A stretch of 64,000 nt of DNA from assembly GCF_026262505.1 (NCBI RefSeq), contig NC_067207.1, positions 14,600,082 to 14,664,081 of the forward strand, given 5' to 3'. The notes below the pieces were generated by a model. It was not told the DNA's origin and searched no databases. It saw only the letters and a list, made by a program, of their open reading frames with translations. Source of the stretch: Trichomonas vaginalis G3 (lineage: Eukaryota; Parabasalia; Trichomonadida; Trichomonadidae). Both the position numbers and the translations under genes were made by a program. Below, in pieces: positions 28,853 through 37,823 of the stretch (position 1 is its first letter; each line of letters begins with the position of its first letter).

Positions 28853-29071
28853 TCATACTTTATATTTTAGCTCTGAGTTCTCTTGTAAGCTGTTGCATTT
28901 AATATTTTCTAAAAAGTCAACTTCAACAGTCATTCGCACTGGTGCCTTCAGTTCTACAGGCTCGCCCTGAAAGTCAACTAGTCTGAATTGCATGTCTTTC
29001 AAATTATGAGGACTAATGCGAACCCATTTACCTAAATGAGTTGCTATGACAGGAACGTTTGGAATGAACAT
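28853..29071 (-). CDS. Polinton hypothetical protein, 72 aa
   Basis: Short protein with the pattern MQFRLVDFQGEPVELKAPVRMTV, a strand-turn-strand plan often seen in structural proteins of this element class. Function is not assignable. Confidence 0.4.
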   Translation of the reverse strand: MFIPNVPVIATHLGKWVRISPHNLKDMQFRLVDFQGEPVELKAPVRMTVEVDFLENIKCNSLQENSELKYKV

Positions 29072-29104
29072 TGAATTGACTGCATAACAGAAAGGATTTA
29101 TATT

Positions 29105-29485
29105 CTACTGAACCTTTACTATTAACTCCTGAATACCTGTGACATTAGCTATTTTAGACTCAATGTATAAACAATTACCATAACATACGTATGGAACAGA
29201 TTTCATCTCAATCATTTTGTCAACACTTTTCAAAGGAAATGTCATATGGTATGCTCCCAAAAGAAGTTGTACTCTATGACTCATTCTTGGTATCTTAAAC
29301 TCCTTCGCATAACTGAACTTCAAAACTCCTGCAATAAGTTTAACATTCATTAAGTTTTCTTCGTTATCCTTGTTTATTGTAGTATTTATGAGAGCATTTA
29401 ACACTCCAGCTAATGTTTCCATCTTATATTCTACATTATTGTGAAAATTTATTTCGTGCTTCTTTCCATCTATTTCAAGCTCCAT
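29105..29485 (-). CDS. Polinton hypothetical protein, 126 aa
   Basis: An unrecognised compact protein, probably beta-rich at its ends (LEIDGKKHEINFHNNVEYKM, CLYIESKIANVTGIQELIV) with a helix in the middle. It sits in a run of small minus-strand genes upstream of the fibre-like gene and may be structural. Confidence 0.45.
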   Translation of the reverse strand: MELEIDGKKHEINFHNNVEYKMETLAGVLNALINTTINKDNEENLMNVKLIAGVLKFSYAKEFKIPRMSHRVQLLLGAYHMTFPLKSVDKMIEMKSVPYVCYGNCLYIESKIANVTGIQELIVKVQ

Positions 29486-29625
29486 GAAATCTGTTTCATC
29501 TGTTTATAACGAATGAAGCGATAGTATTTTCTGAATGCAAGTGGCTCATTCTGTAGACCTAAGTTTGTTTGTAGCTTTACTGTCCCGTATTCGTTTGGGT
29601 CTGTACTTTGCAAATAGAACAACAT
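29470..29625 (-). CDS. Polinton small protein, 51 aa
   Basis: A 51-codon frame from the ATG at 29625 reads MLFYLQSTDPNEYGTV and then LGLQNEPLAFRKYYRFIRY. It overlaps the next gene's start by 16 bases, as its neighbours do, and fills the gap before the divergent fibre-like gene. Protein-like composition and the tight fit support it; no family is recognised. Confidence 0.4.
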   Translation of the reverse strand: MLFYLQSTDPNEYGTVKLQTNLGLQNEPLAFRKYYRFIRYKQMKQISWSLK

Positions 29626-29642
29626 TTTATTCTCATTAAAAT

Positions 29643-32600
29643 ATGACTATTGCTGCATATGCGTATGAAGCTGACAGAGCTAAACGTTTATATTTTGGTC
29701 AATACTCTCTCACACTTACTGACAAATATATTGTTATCAGTGATGGAAATACCGAGAAATACATAACATGGAAGGACTATGAAAAGTTTGACCCTATTTT
29801 AACTCCATGTACTATGCCATTCATTGTAAATGGTGAAGTTGTCATGAAGAACGACACAACAGTATATAAGTCTGTATATGAAGCGTTAGAATATATGTTG
29901 AATTATAATCCCGAAAGATTTGACCCAAGCACTACACCATGTGCAATGCCATTTATTAAGGACGGTGAAATCGTAAGAGTTCCGGATTCAACGGTTTACA
30001 CAGCTGTTCAAAACAGTTTACAAAACATTTTAGCGAATATCTTTAATTCAGAAACTACAGAAATAAAATTACCGTATATAACAGATGCTAAAGAAATTAA
30101 ATCAAAAACGACAACATTATTTACGTCACTTAATGATTTAATGACTTATATCATTAATATTCCTGCACCAACTACAGCATTTGATCCAAACTCGACGGTT
30201 TGCAGTGTACCTTTCATAAAGTCGCAAACGGACTCTTTGAGTCCTGAAGGTCTTTCAGACCGAAGCGACCAGGGCGAAGCCCATGACAGTTCATTAATTA
30301 CTTTAAGGGATTCAACAGTTAATGAATCATTAAAGGCGTCATTAATGAAAATCATTGATTTTAACTCATTCACGAATACATATAATTCATTCATTAATGT
30401 TTCATATGCTTCTAAAGAAGGTGAGCCAAAAACTATCGATAAAGCGGTGTATGAAATAAAAGCATCAACGACGAAATTGAATTCGTTAACTTTTGACGGT
30501 GATAGTTTCGTTAATGACATAACATCGGGGAAAACAATTTTAACGAAAGAATATTTAAAATCTCATGTTAGTGAGTTCGTTGAAATTGAAAAAGAAGGTG
30601 GAATTAAGTTCGATCCACTGAATTTCATTTTCAGCTTAGCGAATGCGGGTGTTAGTTTCGCTGAATGGACAACTATACAGAGTGAAATAAATGCAATATG
30701 GACGTTTTTGGGGTCAAAAGCGGGAATGGGTGAGCTTGTAAATGCTGCAAGAACATTAGGTGAAACAGGAAATTTTGTAGATGGTTTTAAAAGACTTGTT
30801 TCAAATGTTTTAACAAACACAAAGAAATTATTTAGATATACCATACATAACGGACGGATTTTCGAACAGGTAGCAACAAACCCTCCGGTTATGGCTGCGT
30901 TGATGATGGTTAGAGATATAAAACCACGTAACGACGGGAACGAAGAACATGAACAACAGAGCCCAACGGGCTCAGAGCCACATAGTGGCGAGGATACTGG
31001 TCGGGTTATTCGAGACATTAAAAACGTGTATCCTGAAGTTATTGATTTATTTAGAGGAGTTAATGATTCGATTTCAAATCATTCTATAACCCTCGATGAA
31101 GAGAATAAATTAACAGATTATATATTCGTCATTATTGCAGAATTAATGAAGAGAATAAATGAAAAAGGAATTGGTGATATCATTAATGTCAGCGATGTAA
31201 TGATGAAAAGAAATTTTGACTCATTATTTACAAAACCGAAAACAGAATATAGTCTTTATGACGTAATTACCGAATTAATGAAAAAGATTAATGATAATAA
31301 GAGTTCTGGCGGAAGAGTTGAATTAGAAGTGAATGATGTTAATGAGAAATTAGCCGAAAAAGCAGATAAAAACCACGTTCATTATATAACTTCAGACGAA
31401 CAGATTATAACGGACTACCATGGATATTTAACACGAAGTGATGAAGCGAAGACGGAAGACCCCAATGAAAGAAGATATAAATACATTCGTGCTAAAGGTT
31501 ATGACATAAGCTGTACTGTACAGTATGACACAGGTAAAGCACCAGAAGCATTTAGTTATAACGATGAAATTTATGCCTCTACTTTCTCTGTTAATGGTGT
31601 ATTAGTTGAACCAAGATTTATGTTAAGAGTTAAGGCAAAAATAACGTTTGAAGATGCTATTAAAAGTAAAGCTGACAAAGTTGAACTTGACGCAACGAAC
31701 AAAGTTTTGAAATCTCATAAACACAACATCTCCGATATAAATGAACTTCAAACTTCTTTAGACAGTAAAGCTGACAAAAATCATACACATAACTCCTTCT
31801 CAACTGTTAGAGCAGACGACATAATATTGAACTATACCCTTGGTTCAAGTGCACCTTTAGAGAATCCAAGTACAAGCGTAAAAGATACACTAAACTCCTT
31901 AAATAACAAATGTATGAATATCGAAGGTCATGTCAGAAACTTTGAAACACATGAACTACCAGCAATGTTAGACAGTAAAGCCGACAAAACTTATGTGGAT
32001 ACAGAACTAACAAAGAAATTTTCGAAACCAGATACAATGACATTTACAACAGAAATTATAAATGGTGAACCATCAACTCCATTTGAATTTGTTAGAGGTC
32101 TTCAACCAGATACTTTTGAATTTTTCTTGGATAATTCTATTGAACTAACATTACATTATAAAAGTGGAACAAATGCAACATTTCATCCGGGAGATACATT
32201 CCAAATGGTATTTAATGACATAAGTTCTTTAGAATATGTTTATAGAGTTATGAGCATATATGATTTAATATATCCTATAGGAGCTGTTTATACGTCTATG
32301 AATCCAATAAATCCAAACACTTTATTTGGTGGTAGATGGTATGAAATAGTTGACAGTTTTCCATTCTACACTAATACGCAGTCAATGAAGATGGGAGGTT
32401 CAAAGAAAATAGGTATTGAAAACCTTCCTTCACATATGCATAGGTTCAGTGGAAGAACATCTGTGGAAGGAAACCATTCACATTCAATAACAAAAAGAGG
32501 TTATACAAATCTTGCAGCGGGTTCGGATAGACAGGGAATGAATAGATATGATATCTCAGATGACCCCAAAGATGTTAGCACAGGTATTTTTTGTTGGAAC

Positions 32601-32651
32601 TGCAGGAAATCATACACATGTTGTAGCTGGTATTACAGACCCAGCAGGTAA
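29643..32651 (+). CDS. Polinton fibre-like protein with tail-collar-like end
   Basis: A long protein of about 1000 residues. The first 170 residues repeat a short module (FDP..TPC.MPFI..GE), and the middle is helical. The C-terminal third has repeated 'SKADKNHTHN' type segments and then IYPIGAVYTSMNPINPN, LFGGRWYEI and GIENLPSHMHRFSG, matching the phage tail-collar fold and the His-rich trimeric fibre tips of phage tail fibres. I infer a receptor-binding or surface fibre role. GC-rich mini-hairpins are embedded at 30231-30282 and 30959-30988. Confidence 0.65.
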   Translation: MTIAAYAYEADRAKRLYFGQYSLTLTDKYIVISDGNTEKYITWKDYEKFDPILTPCTMPFIVNGEVVMKNDTTVYKSVYEALEYMLNYNPERFDPSTTPCAMPFIKDGEIVRVPDSTVYTAVQNSLQNILANIFNSETTEIKLPYITDAKEIKSKTTTLFTSLNDLMTYIINIPAPTTAFDPNSTVCSVPFIKSQTDSLSPEGLSDRSDQGEAHDSSLITLRDSTVNESLKASLMKIIDFNSFTNTYNSFINVSYASKEGEPKTIDKAVYEIKASTTKLNSLTFDGDSFVNDITSGKTILTKEYLKSHVSEFVEIEKEGGIKFDPLNFIFSLANAGVSFAEWTTIQSEINAIWTFLGSKAGMGELVNAARTLGETGNFVDGFKRLVSNVLTNTKKLFRYTIHNGRIFEQVATNPPVMAALMMVRDIKPRNDGNEEHEQQSPTGSEPHSGEDTGRVIRDIKNVYPEVIDLFRGVNDSISNHSITLDEENKLTDYIFVIIAELMKRINEKGIGDIINVSDVMMKRNFDSLFTKPKTEYSLYDVITELMKKINDNKSSGGRVELEVNDVNEKLAEKADKNHVHYITSDEQIITDYHGYLTRSDEAKTEDPNERRYKYIRAKGYDISCTVQYDTGKAPEAFSYNDEIYASTFSVNGVLVEPRFMLRVKAKITFEDAIKSKADKVELDATNKVLKSHKHNISDINELQTSLDSKADKNHTHNSFSTVRADDIILNYTLGSSAPLENPSTSVKDTLNSLNNKCMNIEGHVRNFETHELPAMLDSKADKTYVDTELTKKFSKPDTMTFTTEIINGEPSTPFEFVRGLQPDTFEFFLDNSIELTLHYKSGTNATFHPGDTFQMVFNDISSLEYVYRVMSIYDLIYPIGAVYTSMNPINPNTLFGGRWYEIVDSFPFYTNTQSMKMGGSKKIGIENLPSHMHRFSGRTSVEGNHSHSITKRGYTNLAAGSDRQGMNRYDISDDPKDVSTGIFCWNCRKSYTCCSWYYRPSR

Positions 32652-32726
32652 TGAAAAGATTATATGCCTCCTTATATAACAATGCACGCTTGGATACGAG
32701 TTGGTTAAAATCTTTAACTTTACAAA

Positions 32727-33812
32727 ATGAGCTTGAAAGAAGTATTCGAACAACATCCATGGAGGTCATTTAAGAAGTTCAATGAAGCTGCAAAGAGTTC
32801 GGGATTTACTAACAGAGCTGAAGTGAAAAGGTTCTTTGACAAAAATGTTGTACATCAAACAAAAATAAATCCTTACGACTACTTTTTACCAATTTACTCC
32901 AACACTCCTGACGCATACCAATTTGACACTCTCATTCAAAGCAGAAAAGGAGGACATAAACCATTCCTCATCTTCATTAAATGTTAACACTCGTAAAGCA
33001 TATGCGTATATAATGAGAAATAAAGGAACTCATGAAGTGTTAAGAGTTTTACAAAAGTTTGTAGCAGAACATAGCCCAAGTATTTTAACATCAGACCAAG
33101 ACGGTGCATACCTCAGCAACGAAATCACAGAATTTCTCATTAAGCATAACATAACTCACTACACTACTGAAGACCATAACCATAACATACTCGGTATCAT
33201 TAACCGCTTCATAAGGACTCTCAGAGATTTAAACCAAGAGCGAGACTTTACCGAAGAAACAATGAAACATTTTCTCGAAGTATATAATTCCTCAACACAT
33301 TCTACAACAGGACATACACCAAATTCAATGACACAACAACAAGAAGAAAAGTATATACAAAAGAAACGAAGCCAAACACAAAATATCAGAAATTCAACAC
33401 AATTTACCTCATTCCTGGTACAAAAGTTCGTGTAGTTCTTGACGACAAACCGTTGACAAAGAAACGTTTAAGGTTAAGTCGAAATTATTATATCGTAGAC
33501 TCTACGCAAGGTAATGGATATCTTATAAAAGCTGCTGACGACTCCATAGCATTTTACCCTCGACATAAATTAGTCGAAAGTAGTAATGGCAAACTTGCTG
33601 AAACCATTGACGAAGCAAAGCGAGGAGTGGTTATTGAAATACTTGACTATAACACAAACGATGACACTTATAAAGTAAGATATGAAGGAGGCGTTGAAGA
33701 TGTTATACCATCTAAGAACTTGAGAGAATCTAAACCAACTCATCTGGGACCATTAGAGCGGGAGTACTGGAAAGATAAAAACATGCCAGAAAGAATAAGA
33801 AAATTCTTCTAA
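32727..33812 (+). pseudogene. Polinton integrase region (retroviral rve type)
   Basis: This part encodes recognisable pieces of a retroviral-type integrase core (HSPSILTSDQDGAYLSNEI, HNHNILGIINRFIRTLRDL) and, at its right end, a short basic beta-rich domain like the chromodomain or SH3-like tails of Polinton integrases. In the family this enzyme inserts the element and creates the 5-6 base duplication. The part looks interrupted in this copy. Confidence 0.8.
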
Positions 33813-33851
33813 ACTTTTTCGTTGGATGTAAATCAGACAAAAATATAATTT

Positions 33852-33930
33852 AGGTGAAGAGACCCAAAGGGTCAGAGCCGCAAAGCGGCTAGGTGAGATT
33901 TCACCTGTTTTCTCACCTCTTTTTTCACCT
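33852..33930. terminator. AGGTGA hairpin block 2 with mini-hairpins
   Basis: AGGTGA and TCACCT inverted repeats after the integrase region surround two GC-rich mini-hairpins, GACCC-AAA-GGGTC (33861-33873) and AGCCGC-AAA-GCGGCT (33876-33890). It lies between the 3' end of one gene and the promoter of the KilA-N gene. Confidence 0.4.
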
Positions 33931-33980
33931 CTTGAACTTTCATGAATTTTCCCGAAATAAAAATAAAACTAATTTTATTT

Positions 33981-34015
33981 TTATTTATTTTTTTATTTTG
34001 TATGTAAGAACAGAA
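33981..34015 (+). promoter_or_regulatory. Shared upstream segment of KilA-N gene 1
   Basis: A T-rich run followed by GTATGTAAGAACAG directly precedes the ATG. Nearly the same segment precedes the second KilA-N gene (36858-36892), and GTATGTAA also precedes the gene starting at 35756 on the minus strand. It may be a promoter/initiator shared by a regulatory gene set. Confidence 0.45.
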
Positions 34016-34681
34016 ATGTCAGTCGAAGCAAAAACATTCACGAACAAATCTAATGGTGAAACATTCACAAAAGGCACTTATAACGGTATTGAAGTCTTAC
34101 GTAGAGACAAGGATGGTTACATTAATGCAACAAAGATGGCAAGAGAAGCGGGAAGGTTAAACCATTTAAACAGATTTCTCAATAGTACTAAAATGCAGGA
34201 AATTCTTGAGTTTTGGTTGAAAGAATACGGTCGAGCCAAAAGTGGCTCAACCTCAAAACAAGCATTTTATGAGCTTACTAAGGGCGTTATGAATGAATTC
34301 AAAGGTATTTACATACATCCTGACCTCGTTCATTTTGTTGCTGAATGGTGCTCTGTAAAGTATGCATTTTATGTCAAAGATATTATGGACTCCATAGACA
34401 AGAAAGTTCATGAGAAGTTAGATGAAGAAGAACTCGAAGATACAGTGGAGAATGCTAAACCTTTGTTCGAAGAAGAAGTTGGAAAAATGTGCGAAAAACA
34501 ATTAGAACATGAACGTGAGATATATTATGGTTATAGAGATTCTCCATACGAACTAGACCAATGGGAACAAGAAGATTTAAAGAGAGAATTTAGAGAATAT
34601 GAACTCGCTAAGATAGCATTTGAAGCTGCAGAAAAGAAGTTAAAAGTTTGGGGTCGTTTTGTACAAAAATATTGTGAGTAA
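34016..34681 (+). CDS. Polinton KilA-N domain protein 1
   Basis: The 221-residue product begins MSVEAKTFTNKSNGE. The KilA-N domain spans about residues 15-120, with DGYINATKMAREAGRLNHLNRFL near the front and GIYIHPDLVHFVAEWCSVKYAFYV at the end, the family's two signatures. KilA-N is a DNA-binding domain of phages and large DNA viruses. A Glu/Lys-rich helical tail follows. The start is chosen at this ATG because the longer frame is a T-rich leader translated from a GTG. A mini-hairpin GAGCC-AAAAGT-GGCTC (34233-34248) is embedded in frame. Confidence 0.8.
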   Translation: MSVEAKTFTNKSNGETFTKGTYNGIEVLRRDKDGYINATKMAREAGRLNHLNRFLNSTKMQEILEFWLKEYGRAKSGSTSKQAFYELTKGVMNEFKGIYIHPDLVHFVAEWCSVKYAFYVKDIMDSIDKKVHEKLDEEELEDTVENAKPLFEEEVGKMCEKQLEHEREIYYGYRDSPYELDQWEQEDLKREFREYELAKIAFEAAEKKLKVWGRFVQKYCE

Positions 34682-34729
34682 ATGAACTCATTCTATCGCA
34701 TTTATTTTTATGAATTCACCAAAAATATA

Positions 34730-34981
34730 TTATAGGTGAAGAGGTGAGATGTCACCCGTTTTCTCACCTGTTTTCTCACCCCAGTTTTTCACAAGCGTTT
34801 TACATGAATTGTACGATGTATATTTTGAAATCCTAAACAATTTCGTAGCTTCTATTTCTTCTGTCAGTATGTCAAAAGTTTTAACAATGCCGAAAGTTTC
34901 TTTATACTTCTTCTTGACGTCAGATAGAAGGAAATCGTCAGCAGTTGGATAGTTTTTGTTCAGAAATGCTAACATGTCCAT
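34730..34981 (-). CDS. Polinton hypothetical protein, 83 aa
   Basis: Small helical protein (MDMLAFLNKNYPTADDFLLS), with LLSDVKKKYKETFGI resembling the start of a primase-associated or helix-turn-helix domain in viral proteins, but too short to assign. It directly follows the 257-residue gene on the same strand. Its C-terminus reads into an AGGTGA block. Confidence 0.4.
   Translation of the reverse strand: MDMLAFLNKNYPTADDFLLSDVKKKYKETFGIVKTFDILTEEIEATKLFRISKYTSYNSCKTLVKNWGEKTGEKTGDISPLHL
34734..34780. terminator. AGGTGA hairpin block 3
   Basis: AGGTGAAGAGGTGAGATGTCACC between two convergent gene ends. The block at 35881-35916 is an inverted copy that includes the adjoining ATATATT run. Confidence 0.4.
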
Positions 34982-34982
34982 T

Positions 34983-35756
34983 TTATTTTTCTGCTGGCTT
35001 TTCTGCTTCTTTCTTTAAGTCTGCATAGTCGTTTCGCATTCTTTCTATCTCTTTGACGGAGTAGTTATATTTCCTAATTGCTGCTTTACATTTAGAACAT
35101 TGCGGATTCATTTTTGCGTTATATTCTGAAACCTTACCTGCTAAAACAACTAAGGCGTCAATGGTTTTCTTTAACTCAAAAGCAGTTGGTCTTATCTGTT
35201 CGTTCCATATTTTACCTCTTCTATCTTTATCTCTTATCTGCCATACACATTCAGCAACTAACGAAACAAAGTTATCGTAGGTCTTAAACTCCCCGGATTT
35301 ATATATGTCAGAAACATTCTTATATACCATGTCGCAATCTTTGTCCATAACCTTATGGTTGCAATGAAATCCTAGAAACTCATAGTTTACCTTTCGAATG
35401 AACTTCTTTATTTCTACTGAGTCAGTTGGTTTCACTTCTATTTCATCGAATTCAGGAATAGTTAGTTTTTGATGCTGAATTTCAGGTAGTTTAGGTAAAT
35501 GGTCAATAATGTCCTGCATTTCATAAAGATACTGTTCATTTGTTTCATCTTTCGCACTACAGTCTAAATTACTTGTTAAAAGTTCTTGCTTTATCTTCTG
35601 GATTTTTGTTTCGAAAGTATATGAAGAAGGAATGAAGCTTTTCATCTCTACTAACATAGATGTTGGATTCATGACTAACGAGTTTGGTGAAGTTGTTGTG
35701 GACAGAGTCCCGCCGTTCGCGGCTTGAATTGTTGTTGTGCCGATTGTTGAAATCAT
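34983..35756 (-). CDS. Polinton hypothetical protein, 257 aa
   Basis: The N-terminal 40 residues are Ser/Thr-rich and disordered; the remainder is helical. The C-terminus holds a CSKC pair (NPQCSKCKAAIRKYNY) and earlier cysteines and histidines (HCNHKVMDKDC), so a zinc site is possible. It ends with a Lys/Glu-rich helix. No family recognised. A small GC hairpin (GCCG-TTCG-CGGC, 35712-35723) sits inside its first codons. Confidence 0.45.
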   Translation of the reverse strand: MISTIGTTTIQAANGGTLSTTTSPNSLVMNPTSMLVEMKSFIPSSYTFETKIQKIKQELLTSNLDCSAKDETNEQYLYEMQDIIDHLPKLPEIQHQKLTIPEFDEIEVKPTDSVEIKKFIRKVNYEFLGFHCNHKVMDKDCDMVYKNVSDIYKSGEFKTYDNFVSLVAECVWQIRDKDRRGKIWNEQIRPTAFELKKTIDALVVLAGKVSEYNAKMNPQCSKCKAAIRKYNYSVKEIERMRNDYADLKKEAEKPAEK

Positions 35757-35880
35757 ATCTTTACATACAAATAAAAAAATAAATAAAAATAAAACTAACG
35801 TTATTTTTCTATCTTAAGGAAATTCATGAAAATTCAAGACCCTTTGGGTCTCGCCGCTTAGCGGCTGAGGGTGAGAAATT

Positions 35881-36053
35881 AGGTGAAAAAAGAGGTGACA
35901 TCTCACCTCTTCACCTATAATATATTTTTGGTCATTTACACTCATTTACGAAGAAGTTATGACAAAGCATTTACGAAGAAGTTATGACAAAGTCACGAGG
36001 GTGAAAAAAGAGTGAGAAAACAGGTGACATCTCACATCTCTCACTCTTCACCT
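35881..36053. terminator. AGGTGA hairpin blocks 4 and 5 with direct repeats
   Basis: Two inverted-repeat blocks (35881-35916 and about 35999-36053) separated by two tandem copies of a segment containing TTTACGAAGAAGTTATGACA (35946-35995). Left of it, 35838-35865 is a mini-hairpin pair (GACCC-TTT-GGGTC and GCCGC-TTA-GCGGC). No gene in this stretch. Confidence 0.4.
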
Positions 36054-36300
36054 AAATTATATTTTAGGTCAAAGCTTCCACGAGAGAAAAGATTCCTCAT
36101 TCGCTAAGGATTCCAAAAATGAAAAAATCATTGATTTCGGCTGAGAAAAAACAGCAAAACCCTTCTTCCACGGAACAAAGAAATAAAGAAGAATAAAGAA
36201 AAATAAAGTAAATTTTTTATTTATTCCCGTGGAAGATAGAGCACTTTTATGACACTTTTTATTCACGACAAACAAGACAAATAAAGAAAATAAGAAAATA

Positions 36301-36374
36301 CGGCGCTGTCGCGGTTCGAACCACAGACCTTGACCCCTCCATAACACCACCTTAGACCACTGTGCTACGTAGCC
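36301..36374 (-). tRNA. tRNA-like sequence inside the Polinton
   Basis: On the minus strand a 74-base segment has a good A box (TAGCACAGTGG, followed by TCTAAGG as in Leu/Ser tRNAs) and a perfect B box (GGTTCGAACC) at tRNA spacing. Acceptor, anticodon and T stems pair poorly, so I cannot name an anticodon. It may be a tRNA-derived RNA or a decayed tRNA. The frame translated across it (with VAQWSK) is typical of tRNA read-through and not a protein. Confidence 0.4.
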
Positions 36375-36389
36375 TGTCGACATAAGATT

Positions 36390-36590
36390 TTATAAATTGC
36401 ATATTTGACGTAAATTTATTTCCATCTGGTCCCACTGCATAAGATATTCATACGTGTTTGTAAGACATTCATTAAACTTCTTTTCTATTGCATCTAATCT
36501 TGCGTTATTTTTTTCAATAACTTGTCTGTATTCTTCATCATCTCCAGCAGTGTTTGGGTCTTCACGTTTAAAATATTCATTGTTAACCAA
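36390..36590 (-). CDS. Polinton small coiled-coil ORF, 66 codons
   Basis: A Glu/Asn-rich helical frame (EEYRQVIEKNNARLDAIEKK). It has no ATG in frame, so translation is uncertain. It lies upstream of the tRNA-like segment. Confidence 0.3.
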   Translation of the reverse strand: MVNNEYFKREDPNTAGDDEEYRQVIEKNNARLDAIEKKFNECLTNTYEYLMQWDQMEINLRQICNL

Positions 36591-36857
36591 TTTTTTTATC
36601 TACAAATTTTATTAGTGTTTGATTCACTTCGTTATGATAACGGTCATATTCTTTCAATACGTAAGTGAAGACAAAATGCGTCGTACCTTCAATCTTAAAG
36701 CTTTAAAGAACTTTCAACACAGTTTTGAGGGTCTGTCAGTGCGTCAATGAGATATTCGAAGTCAGTCAATAATCTTTTTAAAGTCATTTCATACAGGATA
36801 AAATTTAATGTTGTGAAGAAATAGTGTTTATCTCAGAAAAAATAAAGTTAGTTTTTA

Positions 36858-36892
36858 TTTTATTTATTTTTATCCTGTATGTAAGAACAGTA
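36858..36892 (+). promoter_or_regulatory. Shared upstream segment of KilA-N gene 2
   Basis: T-rich run then CTGTATGTAAGAACAG immediately before the ATG, matching the segment before KilA-N gene 1 at 33981-34015. Confidence 0.45.
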
Positions 36893-37663
36893 ATGTCAAC
36901 ATTAGAGAACACAACAACTGCTATCGTTCATGAAGCCATAAATGAAGAATACGAATACATACAATATAACAAACAATTGAGACTCATTCGTTCAGTCAAA
37001 GATGATATGTATCAAATGCAAAGTATAATGAACGCTCTTCGTTCTACAAAGCAAGCATATCATTGGTTTGAAAACCAACAGGCAAAAGAACTTTTAGAAG
37101 AATTTCCTCATATGATTGCTTCCCTCGGAAAACCGAGGGAAGAGATTCCGTACGAAAATCGCAAGAATTTGGCACCTGGTTTGAAAGGTTATTATGTTCA
37201 TAGACTTTTAGTAAATGCTGTAGCAATGTGGGCTTCACCTCGTTATGCTTGTTATATTTTCATGATGTTAGATGAACTATATAAAGCAGAACGTGGAGAG
37301 ATGGAAAAGAAACTTCAAGCAAAAGATGAAGTCATTGAATCCAAAGACAAAAGCATACAGAAAAGAATACCACGTTCAGTACCAAAAGGAAAGGAAAAGA
37401 GTTATAAGTATATGATTTATACTGAAGAGTTGGAGAAAGAAGAAGATAGAGATATGGTTATGTTGCATTTAGTCAGAAGAAACAACAAAAGCTTTTACGA
37501 CCTTGCTAAAATATATAAATCTGACAGAAACTGGTTCTATCGTGAAAACTTACCGATTTCAATGACACCGAATGAGCAAATAAAGAAATTGTCAAAAATA
37601 CTCTTCCTCAAACACACTATGACATCAAAGGTTGCACAATACTTACCTTCAAAGAAGACTTAA
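36893..37663 (+). CDS. Polinton KilA-N-like protein 2
   Basis: The 256-residue product starts at MSTLENTT after the shared upstream segment. Residues about 90-135 (LAPGLKGYYVHRLLVNAVAMWASPRYACYIF) match the C-terminal KilA-N signature, while the front part is diverged. A helical linker (EMEKKLQAKDEVIESKDKS) and a C-terminal domain of about 100 residues follow, like the second domains of poxvirus and phage KilA-N proteins. Probably a DNA-binding regulator. A hairpin CCCTCGG-AAAA-CCGAGGG (37121-37140) is embedded in frame. Confidence 0.6.
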   Translation: MSTLENTTTAIVHEAINEEYEYIQYNKQLRLIRSVKDDMYQMQSIMNALRSTKQAYHWFENQQAKELLEEFPHMIASLGKPREEIPYENRKNLAPGLKGYYVHRLLVNAVAMWASPRYACYIFMMLDELYKAERGEMEKKLQAKDEVIESKDKSIQKRIPRSVPKGKEKSYKYMIYTEELEKEEDRDMVMLHLVRRNNKSFYDLAKIYKSDRNWFYRENLPISMTPNEQIKKLSKILFLKHTMTSKVAQYLPSKKT

Positions 37664-37772
37664 CATTACTGAAGGAAAAAATAACAGAATATTTCGATAA
37701 CTTCAAAGAGGAAGAATGAAGTCACGACAACATTAACGAAGAAGTCACGACAACATTAACGAAGAGAGAATG

Positions 37773-37807
37773 AGGTGAAAAAACGGGTGACATCTCACCT
37801 CTTCACC
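37773..37807. terminator. AGGTGA hairpin block 6
   Basis: AGGTGAAAAAACGGGTGACA and TCTCACCTCTTCACC lie between the convergent KilA-N gene 2 and the 157-residue gene, preceded by two copies of a short repeat containing GTCACGACAACATTAACGAA. Confidence 0.4.
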
Positions 37808-37823
37808 AAAAATATATTTTTGG

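Noticed and set aside
36069-36383. A 104-codon frame over the tRNA-like region
   Set aside because: Its protein-like words arise from translating A-box and B-box sequence, and the remainder is low-complexity.
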